64,000 nt of DNA from Phytophthora quininea (taxonomy: Eukaryota > Oomycota > Peronosporomycetes > Peronosporales > Peronosporaceae). The translations under genes were made by a program, and so were the position numbers. Of this stretch, positions 12,156-23,305 are shown piece after piece. The notes below the pieces were generated by a model that was not told the origin of the DNA, ran no database searches, and was given only the letters and a program-made list of their open reading frames with translations. How positions within the stretch are numbered: the stretch's first letter is position 1; each line of letters starts with the position of its first letter. The stretch is taken from NCBI GenBank assembly GCA_011947345.1, contig JAAVTG010000044.1, forward strand, positions 310,001 to 374,000. The letters run 5' to 3'.

Positions 12156-12308
12156 ATCCTAGAATATATTGTTAACGCTACGTTTGTGGCCGCGCAAGCT
12201 TAACCATCTTGGGAATGGTTTAGCTTACGCGACCGACCGTAGTGGCGTATCACCGTCAAGCGATGTTCATGCAGAGTAATAGACGTGCTCTGCTGCCAGA
12301 TCTACACT

Positions 12309-12322
12309 TCATTCTCCAACTT
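12309..12322 (+). promoter_or_regulatory. Oomycete initiator upstream of RXLR gene
   Basis: TCATTCTCCAACTT agrees with the oomycete initiator consensus and lies 37 bp before the ATG at 12359, a normal distance for Phytophthora transcripts. Confidence 0.55.
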
Positions 12323-12358
12323 CCTCTTCACCGCTCAAGTTCTCCTCACCCGACACCC

Positions 12359-12878
12359 ATGAGGCTCTCGTACTTGCTGGTTACCATTGCAGCGGCTTTC
12401 ATCGCCAACGGTGATGTCGTCTCGTCGGCTCTTACCAACACTAGCGTCGCAAAAGCTGCTGCTGACGGTATTTCCTGCGTGGTGCCGTCCAGAACGACGA
12501 CAACAAGTTTGAGCGTAGACTTGAGGTCGACGACGACAACGACGACGCCGGGGAAACGGAGAAGAGTGCCGCCGCCGCCCACGACAAGGCCAAAACAGAG
12601 GAGAGCGCCACCGACGATAATGACGATGAAGAAGAGAGAAAATTTCGGTTTCCGCTATGAAGAACCTGTCCAAACAACTCAGCTCGAAGCAGACGGATGA
12701 CAAAGTCTTGTACCAGCTCTCGCTGAACAGGGATTATCGCGACTTCGTGTTCAAGCACTGGGTCGACATGGGTAAAGGCTTGGACTATTTCAACAACCGA
12801 TTCAAGGGTCTCGAGCAAGCTGGTGCTGTTCGCGTTAAGTTCTGGGACTATCTCACCGAGGCCGGCAAGGTTAACTAG
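12359..12878 (+). CDS. RXLR-EER effector, two single-base frame breaks
   Basis: The signal peptide (MRLSYLLVTIAAAFIANGD) begins at 12359. A YFLRG motif at about 12470-12484 and a DDEEER motif near 12620-12640 are the RXLR and dEER elements. A C-terminal helical domain ends at TAG 12876-12878 (last residues LTEAGKVN). Three frames are used in turn: signal peptide to motif breaks near GG 12467-12468, and dEER to C-terminal domain breaks at the A4 run 12639-12642. Each is recovered by one added base. The acidic linker between RXLR and EER is unusually long and rich in Asp and Glu. Whether it is a live gene depends on resequencing those two runs. Confidence 0.65.
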
Positions 12879-12895
12879 GCTGAAATTGCAGACTG

Positions 12896-13372
12896 TTAGC
12901 TGCTGTAGATCCGAGGAGCTCCCGGTAGGCAAGAGACTAAATCACAACCATTTCCAATGGTAGCATTGCACTTTCTTTCAAGTCGAGCGGACTTGCATCT
13001 TGTTTGGTTGTCTGTCGGCTGATGTGGAACTAGATTTCTACGTTGTGCTAATAACTTTCTGGAATGATACTGCTGCTTTGTCTTGGCCAGCGAGGCATAT
13101 AGTCTATTCCCTTCGACGCTTCCCGTCACGTTTTGCTCTTGTTGGTTCTTGACCACGCTGTTGACAAGATCGATCGCAAGCGCGCCCTTAATAACCATGT
13201 AGCCAATTTGCCGTAGGCGGCGTTCGATGTCAGAGGCTTCCGTGTCCATCTTGCTCCTGTCTTGATCTCCGCCAGTTCGAGAGTGAACCCAAAAACGAAA
13301 GCTCACGTGCAAGCTGCCGGGCAGCCTGGGCTTCAAGCGCAGTGTCCCGCAGCCACGTCGCAGCACGTACAT
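12896..13372 (-). CDS. Hypothetical protein, 158 aa
   Basis: An intact ATG-to-stop frame. The N-terminus (MYVLRRGCGTLRLKPRLPG) is basic with no acidic residues and could be a mitochondrial presequence. The middle (MDTEASDIERRLRQIGYMV) is amphipathic and helix-like. It starts 170 bp downstream of the NBS1 stop on the same strand, so it could be a separate gene or a distal NBS1 exon. No family recognised, and the C-terminal third has a composition that may not be coding. Confidence 0.4.
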   Translation of the reverse strand: MYVLRRGCGTLRLKPRLPGSLHVSFRFWVHSRTGGDQDRSKMDTEASDIERRLRQIGYMVIKGALAIDLVNSVVKNQQEQNVTGSVEGNRLYASLAKTKQQYHSRKLLAQRRNLVPHQPTDNQTRCKSARLERKCNATIGNGCDLVSCLPGAPRIYSS

Positions 13373-13541
13373 GTTGTTAAAATATAAGCATTCACGACAA
13401 CCTGGGTTTGCAGGTCTCCAACAACACGCTAAGTACCCGCACGAAGCTCGTTCGAACCTTGACAGAGGTTGATGGAGCCAAGACTAAGTTTCCTTGGCCA
13501 AAATGGCAGCTCCATCAGAATAAATCAATGCAGCAGTTGAA

Positions 13542-15379
13542 CTAGGAACGTTGCCGACAGCGAGAATAAACAAACGAGAATTGAATGACATGATGGTCGG
13601 TACGGCGAGCACATTTCGCGAGAAGCAAGCTAGCCAAATAGACTTTTCGTGGCTCTTCCTTCCCCATGGCGAAGTCATTCCTTTTCGTGAAATGTTGTAG
13701 TTTACCAAACCATTCCCTTCACTCGCGTTGCGACACACAGGCGCACGCTTTTTCATGATCAAAGCACAGCTCACAACACGCGGCTTGACGGCTGGTTCAT
13801 CAAAATCAGGCTTCACGTCACGCGGCTGGATATCACGCGACGATATCCAGGCATTGCCAGTATTCGGGATGTCTGTCTGGGAAAGCGATGCCTCCAGATC
13901 CCAAATATTTGTCGACGGCACTTCACGGAAGCAATGTTAGTATGAGGCTAGCAACGTTAAAAACAATGATAAAGCACAAACCTTGCTTTTGAAACTCTGG
14001 TTCGTTTTTATGGGAATCTGCATGATGTTGAAGTTTGTATCTTCTCTTCCTGTTACCTGCGCAGAGGGCAAACCAGTTAGTGTACAAGAATTAGTGAGGC
14101 GGGTCATTGGCACGCCAAACCTCGAGCTCTTCGTAACCCGAGTCGGTCATTTGCTGTGAGTCTTCCTTAATCGTGATATTGACAGAGGTCGCGTCGTCCT
14201 CTGACTCATGTGCGTCTTCTTGATCTTCGATAGCTGGATCGCTACCCTCGTCCTCGTTTCCCTCAGCAGTTGACGTGTTTGTAGACGAGCGCAAGCTAAG
14301 ATGTTCAGGAAAACTCATCATTTGCACGGACGAACCTGCAAAGTTAGCCAGGTTATTGCAGAAAGTATTGTCATTTGCAGCGGTGGGCGGTTTGGCGTAT
14401 ATGACGCTGCCTGCAAGTTCGGGTACGCTCGTGAACACAGCTCCCATTGATCGAAACAGCTCCACTCTCCTCTCCACGTCAGCAAACGAGCTCGACAGGT
14501 CACTTTCAGCCGGCACCCGCTCGCTCTGTTGTCCTGTATTCGAAAACCCTGAACTCTGCGCGGGTTCCACAAACAATACCTGTTTTCCTGGTACATGCTT
14601 CTCCAACTCCCGTATCAATTGCTCATCTTCTTCAAAACCTTGATACGCTTTGATCACTTCTCCGTCCATAGCTGCAACCAAGTCCTGCATGGACTGCGGC
14701 ATCAGAAACACCACCACAAACCCTCGGAACAGCGTCTTCCTCGACGGGTTCGGCAAGTAATTCGTTTCGACTTCTGGCATCGTCGGATCCGACGGTAAAA
14801 ATCCTCACATCTTGGCAGTGGCTCTGCCAGACTCGAGCGGTTTAGAATGGCGTAGATCCACGGCGTGCACACCACCGGCTGGTTGTACACTAGAGCCCAA
14901 AGAACTTTCACAGTAGCTACGATTTTGCCTGGGTCCATGATGCAGTGCGTCGCCTCTTGGCTCTCGGCAGCCACCAAGTGCATGCCGATGCGTTGGCACG
15001 TTTCATTGACTTGGGTCCGACTAGCCCGCTGGATACGGGACGCCACCAGCACGAACACTTGGTAGCGCACCCGCAGCACCGTCCGCTTGGCGCCGAAGGA
15101 GATCTCATCGCCGTGGCGCAGTCTGCGAGCCCCGAAGCATTGATCCTGGTTGACGAAGGACCCGAATCGGGAGTCCTGGTCTACAAGTTCCAAGGAAGGA
15201 CGACTGGACGGGTCGGAGAGCTGTTCTGGGGACAGAGAGCCCACGCGGATGAGCGCGTGTGCGGGAGATGGAGCCGTCGGCGTGGAAGTTGAAGTGGCAG
15301 CGCTTGCGACCCACGCTCCACTCGCCGGCGACGAGGTAGTAGGTCGTGTCGGCGCTGATGAGGTCGAGTACGTTTTCAT
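13542..15379 (-). CDS. NBS1: NBS1/nibrin-like DNA double-strand-break repair protein
   Basis: NBS1 is the FHA-BRCT subunit of the MRE11-RAD50-NBS1 complex that senses nuclear DNA breaks. The FHA domain is at the N-terminus (GEWSVGRKRCHF, then SRFGSFVN and GDEISFGAK). BRCT follows (RIGMHLVAAESQEATHCIM, WALVYNQPVVCTPWIYAIL), then an acidic middle. A C-terminal KPRVVSCALIMKKR plus NY-x-HFTKRNDF-like segment resembles the MRE11-binding part. Exons are 14121-15379, 13982-14056 and 13542-13920. The frame breaks at a run after the ATG (plus-strand T4 15373-15376), near 15260 in the FHA domain, at A5 14797-14801, at T5 14005-14009 and near 13695. All need one added base, and the exon 2/3 splice phase confirms the third-to-last site. 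The exact C-terminus is uncertain. Confidence 0.75.
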
Positions 15380-16743
15380 TTTTAGGACAAGTTAGAATTT
15401 CTTCCGCAAACTCATTGTCAGCAGTGCTGGTCTCAGCATCATGCACACGAACGCTGACGTACCCGCCCACGACTGGCAAAATGAGTGAGTATGACCTGCC
15501 TGGTGAGCTGTGTGTCGTCCCCCAAGTTTGCGTCGCCGTGCCATTGCTGATCAGGAACCGCTAGCTCACAGTGCCCAAAGCGAGCGCAGTCGTTCGGTCT
15601 TCCTTTTACCGGCAGGACAACCACCTGACGTTGAAGTACGAACTGCAGTTCTGAGGCGCGTCACCGGGATTCGCAATCAGAGCTGCAATGAGAGCCGCAG
15701 TGCAGGTGCCAACGGGGTAGGCTCCAGGACGTGGCTGGCTGGCTGGCTGCCTGGAGCGCGCAGCGACACGACTTTGCGCGCCGACAAACGCTGATGATCG
15801 GATGCCACATGGACTGGTTGTAAACAGCGGCACTGAGCTGCTAACGCTGGCCGGTTGTCGAGAAGAGAGCATGAGCAAGCTGTCTTCACTGCTCGACTCG
15901 ACAGCAGCAGCGTAGGAGCGTGGTGCGACCCATCGTTGAACTAGCCCGCGCTTGCTTCGAGCTTCCTCGCGCCGCGAGTTGTGGCCCGCATCGCCATCAG
16001 GCCGCCATGCGGGAGCGAGGCAAATCCGAACTGCAATCGACAGCCTGTGCCTCAACCACGCCACTACACTTTGCACCTGCAGCGTCGATTATGCCACTGT
16101 TGCAGCACTTACGTAGTAGAGCTCGCCTGCAACTTGTTCAAGGAGCCAGATCGCAGCAATGGCTTTCCGTTGCAGTGTCGACGTTTCTGAAGTTCCGTGG
16201 CGTTTAACAATCATAGCGGAACAGCAGGCGCGGCACGGGGGTCTGCGTTGACGGGGAAACAAGCGGGCCGGGCTCGTGTGCACGAGGCGGCAACGGGCTC
16301 CGCCATGACGAGAAAACGAGGCTCGCCAGCACGCACTTGTGACGGAGAGCAGCGTTGTGAACGGACCAACGCAGGCAACGGACGGCTCTCTGTCTTTAGG
16401 TATACCGTCCGTCTTTGCATATTGAACTTGGTGCGACGCCGGGACGAAACTGAAGGACCCAACTTGAAGCTTCCGCGATGAACTCGACGCGCCAAGACCA
16501 ACACCACAGGAACGCATGGAGCTTGGTGGTCTGCAGACCCTGGCTGCTGTCGCGGTTCCTCCTCAAGATACGAGACGTTCAGTGCCGCTGCTGAGCGTTA
16601 GAGTACTGCTCCAACGACTTTGGAACAAATAGGTTTATCCTCGTAAAGTCGATAGTCGTAGTTGCATCTACTTCAACAGGGTTGAACGGCGTGCGCTGAA
16701 CGGGCCACTTCGGAATCTACGCGGCAGGCCCAACCAGCCAGTC
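15380..16743. other. GC-rich intergenic region between divergent genes
   Basis: NBS1 (minus) and the 16744 gene (plus) diverge from here. Several long frames exist on both strands, but their products (Ala, Arg and Ser-rich, no domain) look like shadows of GC-rich sequence. I assume promoters and 5' UTRs of both genes; no specific site recognised. Confidence 0.45.
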
Positions 16744-17977
16744 ATGCTCACCACGCCAACACCAGCACCATTGCCAAGACTCGGCTCCTCCACCGTGGAT
16801 ACCACGCGGTCGCCGTCGTCGCCGTCCTCCTTCTTCTCGCCCGACATAAAGGTGTGTAGTAGCGCGAAATTGGGTCGCTCGATCCCTCGACTCACCTCCA
16901 TTTTGTGCGATCCGCAGTTCGGACTGAGCCACCTCCTCGAAGCCGCCGAGCAAGTGCGTCCGCCGATGACCGACATCTCGTCGCCGTTCGGCCGCGTCAG
17001 CCCGCTCAAGCGCTCACAGCCGCTGCCTTCCATCAATTCGATGGGCTTCTCACTTGAAGCCTCTACCACTTCAAGCGAGCCCGCATCGGCTCGGACGTCG
17101 GGCTGGATGTGCAGGCTTCCTACAGTCTGCTCGGTCATATGCCGCGTCAAGCTATGATCTATCCGTCGATACCTCAGCAGCACCAAAAAACCCACCAGAC
17201 CGTGGCGTACGCGCCGACCATTGAAGTGCAGAGCCCCAGCAGCGCTGGATCGACGTCGCCATTACCCAACATGAGAATCGACACGGGGTACTCCACTAGC
17301 CCTGTTAACCGAAGTGACGCGCCCTCGGTTTGGGACACGGTGCTCACCACGGGCAAGTTCCCGATTGAGGTCGGTCTTAGCGAGAATGGGGCCGAACAGA
17401 CGTCGCCAACGACGTCGTTCGTCGCTATAAGTTCGAGCTCAATGAAGGACGAAGTTCCCGTGACTCGTTCAACCCGCTGAGCCTCAAATCCATCATGAAC
17501 AACGACTCGGCGGTGACGTCTTCGAGCGTGTTGGACATGGCCATCACCAACTCCAACCTCACCCGACAGAGTCCTCCCAGCAAACCCAGAGCATTGACTA
17601 AGAAGTCGAGTCAACGGGTGCTGAAGCGGTCCGACTACTCGCAGCACGGGATGGTGCGCAGCGGACGGTGGTCCGTGGAGGAAGAGAACTACGCCAAAGC
17701 GATGATCGAAGCCTTCAAAGCTGGGTACCTGCCGCTCCACGGCAATGTGTCGCTGCGCAAGTTCCTCTCGGAAGTGCTCGTGTGCCACCCCATGCGCATC
17801 AGCAAGAAGTTCGTGGGCTATGTGCGCAAGTATCACTGGTACCGAATCGCCGCCGGCAAGTGCGACCCGGAGGCCAAGCGGCACGCGCTGCAGCAGTTGT
17901 GCCTCCTCGAGCGCGTGTTCTGGACGTCGCTGCAGCAGAATAGCGAGTGGTCCGCCAGCCTTCACCGAGACGAATAA
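16744..17977 (+). CDS. Putative DNA-binding protein with a SANT/Myb-like C-terminal domain
   Basis: The N-terminal two thirds is Ser/Pro/Thr-rich and probably disordered (PSSPSSFFSPD, SSSVLDMAITNSN). The C-terminal 100 residues hold a compact domain starting RSGRWSVEEENYAKAMIEAF, continuing LRKFLSEVLVCHPMRISKKF and VRKYHWYRI. This W-x6-Y and RISKKFVG arrangement recalls Myb/SANT-type domains common in stramenopiles, but I know no established function. Three frames are used in turn, with shifts near 17080-17120 and 17430-17465. Each fits one missing base, though I could not place either exactly. The stop is TAA 17975-17977. Confidence 0.55.
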
Positions 17978-18046
17978 GTTGGCGACGAGCGTATTTAAGA
18001 AGGAAGATGAAGGCCAAGCAGATAAGTAGTTGTACAAGAACTACAT

Positions 18047-18068
18047 GTAGTAGTAGTAGTAGTAGTAT
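18047..18068 (+). repeat. TAG/GTA microsatellite
   Basis: About seven TAG units about 70 bp after the stop of the preceding gene, just before the convergent effector locus. Confidence 0.85.
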
Positions 18069-18233
18069 GGCGTCATTGTGCTTTCGAAATGAATCGTCGT
18101 TCGGGTAATATTGCTGGTAAGCTGTGCTCGATAGTTTTGCAAAAACAAAATATCGTCAAAAGCACATGAAGGAATAACCTTGACAGAATTTTCCGAAACT
18201 GCGAACACAGCAACGCGTATGTGGCCATAAACC

Positions 18234-18695
18234 TTAAACAAGGCGCTTGATATCCATGAGAAAAATCTTGTAGTCGTTGCGAACCAATCGTGCGGCAGCG
18301 CAGCCCCGAATCTGTTGTCGAAGGCTTGCAGATCTGTTCCCTTCTTGGTACAATCTTGGAAAACCGGAATGCGGACGTTCCCATCATCGTCTTCAGGAGT
18401 TCCTGATCCTTTGCTATATTTGCCTCAGCAGCTGCCTTCTCGGCCGCTTTTGCTGAAGGTGACCTATTGAACACCTTGTTCAGACCGAAAAACGAAAGGA
18501 TGCCTCTTTCTTCGTCTGCAGCATCGTCGTTGGCATCAACGGTTTCGAGTCGCCGCAAGAGTTTGTGGGTCCCACGGAGAGAAGCACCTTCGGAGTTGGC
18601 AGTTTTCAGGGGGAATCAACACGAGTCAAAGACACGACACCACCATAGACGATGAATGACACCACAATGGCAATTATCAAGCAGGAAAGTCGCAT
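18234..18695 (-). CDS. RXLR-EER effector, frame breaks in C5 and G3 runs
   Basis: The start at 18695 gives the signal peptide MRLSCLIIAIVVSFIVYGG. A KLLRRLE segment (degenerate RXLR, K in the first position) and ADEER follow. The C-terminal domain has the family layout (RIPVFQDC, then LQAFDNRFG, then a YKIFLMDIKRL-like helix) and ends with TAA at 18234-18236. Frames change at the plus-strand G5 run 18609-18613, the C3 run 18380-18382, and once near 18300. The first two are single-base losses in runs. It is paralogous to the RXLR loci at 23.3, 35.3, 36.3 and 39.6 kb. Confidence 0.65.
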
Positions 18696-19069
18696 TGTGT
18701 GGCGCGGGCTACCGGTAATTCGATAATGAAATAGAACTCGCTGCAATGCGTTCGCAGTGATAGCTTTGAAATGGTTGGATTATGCGCTCATAAAATTTGC
18801 GTTTTCGAAGAAAATCACCGTAAAGACCATCTTTTCATTCAACCCGCACGAATTTGCCTGATCGACAGCAAATGGCATCCCCTTCATTAGTCGTCGAGTT
18901 CGTGCGACGCAACTAATTCGCCGTCGACACTGGCTTTCCAAGATGTCGGTGGTATAAATGAGTTACATACACCAGCTCTTGTGATAGGAAGGAAATTGAA
19001 TTGATTAACTGTTTAGCGGATTTCTCGTCTTAAGGTGCCTTAAGGTGATAAGCTATCTATCCGTGAGAG
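18696..19069. other. Intergenic, likely effector promoter
   Basis: No coding frame. It contains the 5' region of the minus-strand effector. Near 19030-19050 TTAAGGTG is repeated in short tandem, close to the 3' end of the LINE, and may be the LINE tail. Confidence 0.4.
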
Positions 19070-21775
19070 TTACGTTCGTGTCGTCCACATGTGGTGCATG
19101 GGTTCCGGGATATTATTTTCTGGCGGATCAAAGCCAAGTTTTTGCAGCACGCGGACCACAGTAGCGCGGTTGCAATGAAGCTCATGTGCGTGGTGGTAGA
19201 GGAATTGGTAGTGCATCTTAAACGAGTTCAGCAGATTGAGAATATTTGGCACTTCAGCTGTCGTTTCCTGGAAATGAATGTCGTTCCTGAGCCGCCATGT
19301 TGCATGAAACACAATCGCTGTGTAGATCCTCCATAGAAGTATCAGTTCTTTGTGCTCACTTCTCCAGTTCCTACGAAGGTCTTGCAATCTTGGGAAGAGT
19401 AGCAACCTCCAGCTTAGGTCGACGCAAAAGAACGTCGACCACCGGCTCCATAGTTCGCTCCACATTGGTTCTAATGATGGGCACGTGAAAAACAGTGCTC
19501 TACCGTTTCGATCTCCTGGCATTCCGGACGAACGCAGTTTTGGATGGTAGGATGTAGTTCTCTGAGGAGTATAGTCGTGAACCGACTGTGAGGTCTCCGA
19601 AGCACATTCGTACTATCACATCATGAATTACCGGCAGTAGATATCCACGTAGAGAAATCACACTGGACAAGGTTTCATGAATCCTTTGTCGAGGACACCC
19701 CAGGTCTTCCATTGGATGATGCATCAACTCCGGAACTTGCTGGAGAATCACCTTCCAATCTTGCGATCGCAAATTTGGGAAGAATCGCGTAGTTGGTTCT
19801 GTTGGGAGACAGCTACTTAGCTTGATTCCAAATATCGGTGGTGAATTCGTATTTCTTACTTCCTGCATTCCTCCTTCGTCCGGATGCGGTAGTAAGCGAT
19901 GAAATAATCGGCTCATTTGATGGTAGAGCACGAAAATGTCATGCGGAAGCACTTTCGTCCCAAGTATTGGATGAATCTCGGAACAGACGTCCGTGAAAAA
20001 TGCCGTTGACGATGGCCAGTCGCGACTGGCACCCAGAAAGTCGGCAAAACATAACTTTTATGTTTTGCCAGTGTCCGACAGAGCACCCGAAAGGCGTTTG
20101 ACCCTGACCCCAAGGACTTCGCCGGACTTGCTGGGCTTCGCGAATTCAGTACCTGAAATTCAGGCGACTTGCTCCACCGAATTGGGGTGAATAACACCTT
20201 CTGCAGTGTTTTTCTTCTGTTGTAGTGAATCGACTCCGAGGCTGGCCATTTAATTCTGTTCCACTCCCGTAGCAAGTGTCTCCACCACAAAGGTAGCATG
20301 CTCGACCTCCAGCCCGCTGGTTTCGGTGGGTTTTGAAGTAAGAAATCACTCGATCGCGGGCGGGCGAAGTTGCCATAGCGTAATTGGATCATGTAGAGCA
20401 TTGGGCGATACCATACGTTGTCATCTTCGTCTGGGTGTGTAGTAATCGCTAATACGAATTTCTGGAGAAGTTGGAAGTGTTGGCGGCGAATAACAGTAGC
20501 TACATCAGGAACCCCGATGCCGTCTGCTTCGCGTGGCCTCACAGCCAGTCCTTTTGAACGATACTTATCCCAGATTTCCCAGTGCTTACGCGGTTGTATA
20601 ACACGTACCGATTCACAATGCCTTGCCAGCGTTTGATGAACCGGGTCGGAATCATCACAGAAGCTGTGAAGTACCACAGCAATGACAAAATCTCTGCTTG
20701 GGCGATCAACCTTCGGCTGATTAAAGTTCTCGCTCGGCCTTTCCAAAGTTGGAGCCGCTTAATCAATTTTTGTCGAGTTGATTCGCCACCAATGTTGAAG
20801 TATCACCATTGCCGAACGGAATGCCAAGATATCGCACGGTTCCGCCGCGCTTCAGTGATTTTAGCGGTGACACTCGCGGAGCAGAACATTTACTGTTGAG
20901 ACTCATTATCACACTTTTGTTATGGTTCAGCCGAGCTCCAGAGCCTCCACAATAGTCATCAACAATTTGAAGCTGCTCTTCTAGCTCCCTCTTTCCTTTT
21001 GAGGAAAGCCCAGTGTCGTCAGCAAAGAACCCCACTAGGACTCGTAATGTTTGGCCCACCAGGACACCTAAATCTCTTTGAGCGCGTAACAAATGTCCTA
21101 GTGGTTCCAACGAGAGAGCAAACAGATACGGAGACAATGGATCTCCCTGTTTCACTCCTCGAGTTGGTGTCAGCGAGTCCTGCGCCAATCCGTTGATCAT
21201 TAATGAACATTTAGAGTCGTTGTACAATAGACGCCAAAAATCGAGGCCCAAATCCTTGTCGTTCCAAAACTCGAAGGAGGTACGGACGATTAACGCGGTT
21301 GTAAGCCTTAGCGAAGTCCAAGAACGTGGCTAGTCCTTTGCGGTTTTGGAATGTTTCAAAGTGCTGGAAATCGCGGACTAGCATTACCTGCTGGTCAATC
21401 CGACGCCCCGGTATAAAGCCCTTTTGATCTGGATGTACTAAGTTAGTACATCCGGATCAAAATGTGTGGTCTAAGGCGATTCACTAATACTCGCGATAAT
21501 ATCTTGACCTCAACGGGCATCAGTGTGATCGGCCGAAAGTTTCCCGGTTCAGATCGGTCTCCTTTTTAAACAGTAGTGCCACGGAGGAATATCGCTGATG
21601 TGGAAGTAGACTTCCACGTTCCAATTGATATCCAAAACTATCGCAAGTACTTCTCCAAACGCGCCCGGATCTAGACGAAAAAATCACCGGTGAAGCCGTC
21701 TGGTCAGCTCGACTTAACAACAAGTGTCATAGGGGCGTGGGCAAAAATTTATCCAGATGAATTTCGTTGGGAGTT
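19070..21775 (-). mobile_element. Non-LTR retrotransposon (LINE), 5'-truncated copy 1
   Basis: The minus strand encodes reverse-transcriptase segments in order: ITLMPVEVKILSRVLVNRL (about 21525-21470), GFIPGRRIDQQ (about 21420-21390), TRGVKQGDPLSPYLFALSLE (about 21165-21105), and the catalytic FFADDTG (about 21030-21010). A long C-terminal region ends in a zf-RVT-like part with WRLLLFPRLQDLR and ATWRLRNDIHF (19450-19250). Endonuclease and ORF1 are not visible, so the copy is 5'-truncated. Several frame changes interrupt it. A second, diverged copy of the C-terminal region is at 37471-38931. Confidence 0.8.
21431..21453. repeat. Perfect 11-bp hairpin inside the LINE reverse transcriptase
   Basis: GGATGTACTAA and its exact reverse complement TTAGTACATCC are separated by one G. 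It lies in a variable loop of the RT frame and is probably chance or a small local inversion. Confidence 0.6.
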
Positions 21776-21970
21776 ACGGCAGCAAAAGTCATTCCTTTCG
21801 AACCCTGTGCATGCAGTACATGACCTACACAAAGTTGTTTAGTATCCCCATATATTTTTATACTTTAGCTTCTTCACAGAAGTATTAGTAGTTTGTTGCT
21901 TGGTCTGAGTGCGACAGAAACACTCTACATGACAAAACGAACAATATATTCGTGAAAGCGACTCGAATTC

Positions 21971-22128
21971 GGACGGTAACAAGAGAACTCCAGTGTTCAA
22001 TCGATGGGCTGAGCAAGGGGGATTCTGAGTATGTTTGCTAAGAAAATCGGAGACACCGATTCAGATTATGCCGCTCGCTCCCTTTACCAGGTCCACCTCC
22101 AAGACATCGGGAGGAAAAATCTGTGGTG
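21971..22128 (+). pseudogene. Solitary RXLR-effector C-terminal fragment
   Basis: Two frames together give GNKRTPVFNRWAEQG (from about 21978) and a tail ending SLYQVHLQDIGRKNLW with TGA at 22126-22128. The complete effector at 23306-23782 has GNKRIPEFDEWAR and ends LYKVHLQDIRRKDLW. No signal peptide or RXLR motif precedes it, so only the effector domain remains. It lies on the opposite strand to its closest relative 1.2 kb away. The rest of 21776-22317 holds nothing recognisable. Confidence 0.7.
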
Positions 22129-22317
22129 AAGCACGAAGTCGACATCGCCCTCAGTCGAAATATCATCGAAAGTGATAGCTCTCATGGCTCTACGTAGTGC
22201 ATTTGTTTTGCGGAAAGTATATTGAATTTACTGACCTGGTAAGAGTAAAGTGTCTTACCGTAAGACATATTGATCTGCTTGTAGAACTTGTCGCTGGCTG
22301 CCTCGGCAAACTACAAT

Positions 22318-23142
22318 TTAGTCTGCCTGTTCCTTGGCGGGATCCCATCCAGCAGACACGTAGTACGATTCCGGTGACGCCAAACGAGCCACTTGCTCAG
22401 TTGACATCTTGAAATCCGCAGACTCGAGGTTGGTTTTCTGGCGTTCAGGACGAACCGACTTTGGCAGCGTCACAAAGCCATTTGCAATACCGAACGACAC
22501 CAGTGCCTGAGCAAGTGTGCATCCCAATTCATCCGCAATCTCAACCAGTGTCGGGTCGTCAAGTCGAGTACAGCGAGCAAGAGGTGAATAGGCCTCCATC
22601 GTGATGCCGAGCTCCTGGCAAAACTTGACGAGCGACGGACGCATCATCCACGGATGCAGCTCGACTTGGTTGACAGCAGGTTTCACACGGGCAGTCGTCA
22701 GAAGCGTCTCCAAGTGAGCTTCGTTGAAATTCGAGACGCCAATGTCTTTCACGACACCCGTGGCTTGCAGGTCCTCAAGGGCACGCCAAGTATCCGCGCG
22801 AAGCTGCTTCGAACCTGGTGCATGCAGCAAGTAGAGGTCGATGTAGCCAAGACCAAGCTTCGTATTGCTGGCCAGTCCGGCGGCATGCGCCTTGTCATAG
22901 CCCCAGTTCTCGATGAACAGCTTCGTGGTAACGACAATCTCTTCACGGGGGATGTTGGCGTCGCGGATGGCACGACCCACGTCGACCTCGTTGCCGTAGA
23001 TCTCAGCCGTGTCAATGTGCCGATATCCCATCTTGAGTGCCGAGCGAACGGCATTGTGCGTCCCCGCGCCGGGTTCTGAGAGGTACACTCCGAGGCCGAT
23101 CATGGGGATAGCACATACTGTTGGCGGTGCAAGCTGTCGCAA
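22318..23142 (-). CDS. Aldo/keto reductase, N-terminal start unclear
   Basis: An NADPH-dependent oxidoreductase of the AKR superfamily (AKR3/5-like) acting on aldehydes or ketones. Visible motifs are GYRHIDTAEIYGNE (catalytic Asp and Tyr), the catalytic Lys in VVTTKLFIENWG, the active-site His in IDLYLLHAPG, GVSNFNEAHLETLL, VNQVELHPWM and the cofactor-binding LPKSVRPERQKTNLE. The frame is intact to TAG near 22318. The first in-frame ATG is at 23103, inside the first strand (PMIGLGVYL), and an in-frame stop lies just before 23142. The true start therefore must come from a short upstream exon (an acceptor-like CCAACAG lies near 23120) or has been lost. Confidence 0.85.
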   Translation of the reverse strand: MRQLAPPTVCAIPMIGLGVYLSEPGAGTHNAVRSALKMGYRHIDTAEIYGNEVDVGRAIRDANIPREEIVVTTKLFIENWGYDKAHAAGLASNTKLGLGYIDLYLLHAPGSKQLRADTWRALEDLQATGVVKDIGVSNFNEAHLETLLTTARVKPAVNQVELHPWMMRPSLVKFCQELGITMEAYSPLARCTRLDDPTLVEIADELGCTLAQALVSFGIANGFVTLPKSVRPERQKTNLESADFKMSTEQVARLASPESYYVSAGWDPAKEQAD

Positions 23143-23305
23143 TGGCTAGTAGGAAGAACATATTTGTCACAACAACGAAAAGAAAAGAAGAGACCAGAAA
23201 TCGGCGCGAAGGGCCCAGCGTTTGATTTTAGTGCAGGGCACACGATTGAGGTGTGGCTCGAATTTTGGAGAGACGACGCTTGCTCTAAAAGCAAATTCCG
23301 CGACT

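Noticed and set aside
15606..16076. Minus-strand 156-codon frame upstream of NBS1
   Set aside because: Arg/Ala/Ser-rich composition, no motif, lies in the GC-rich divergent promoter region.
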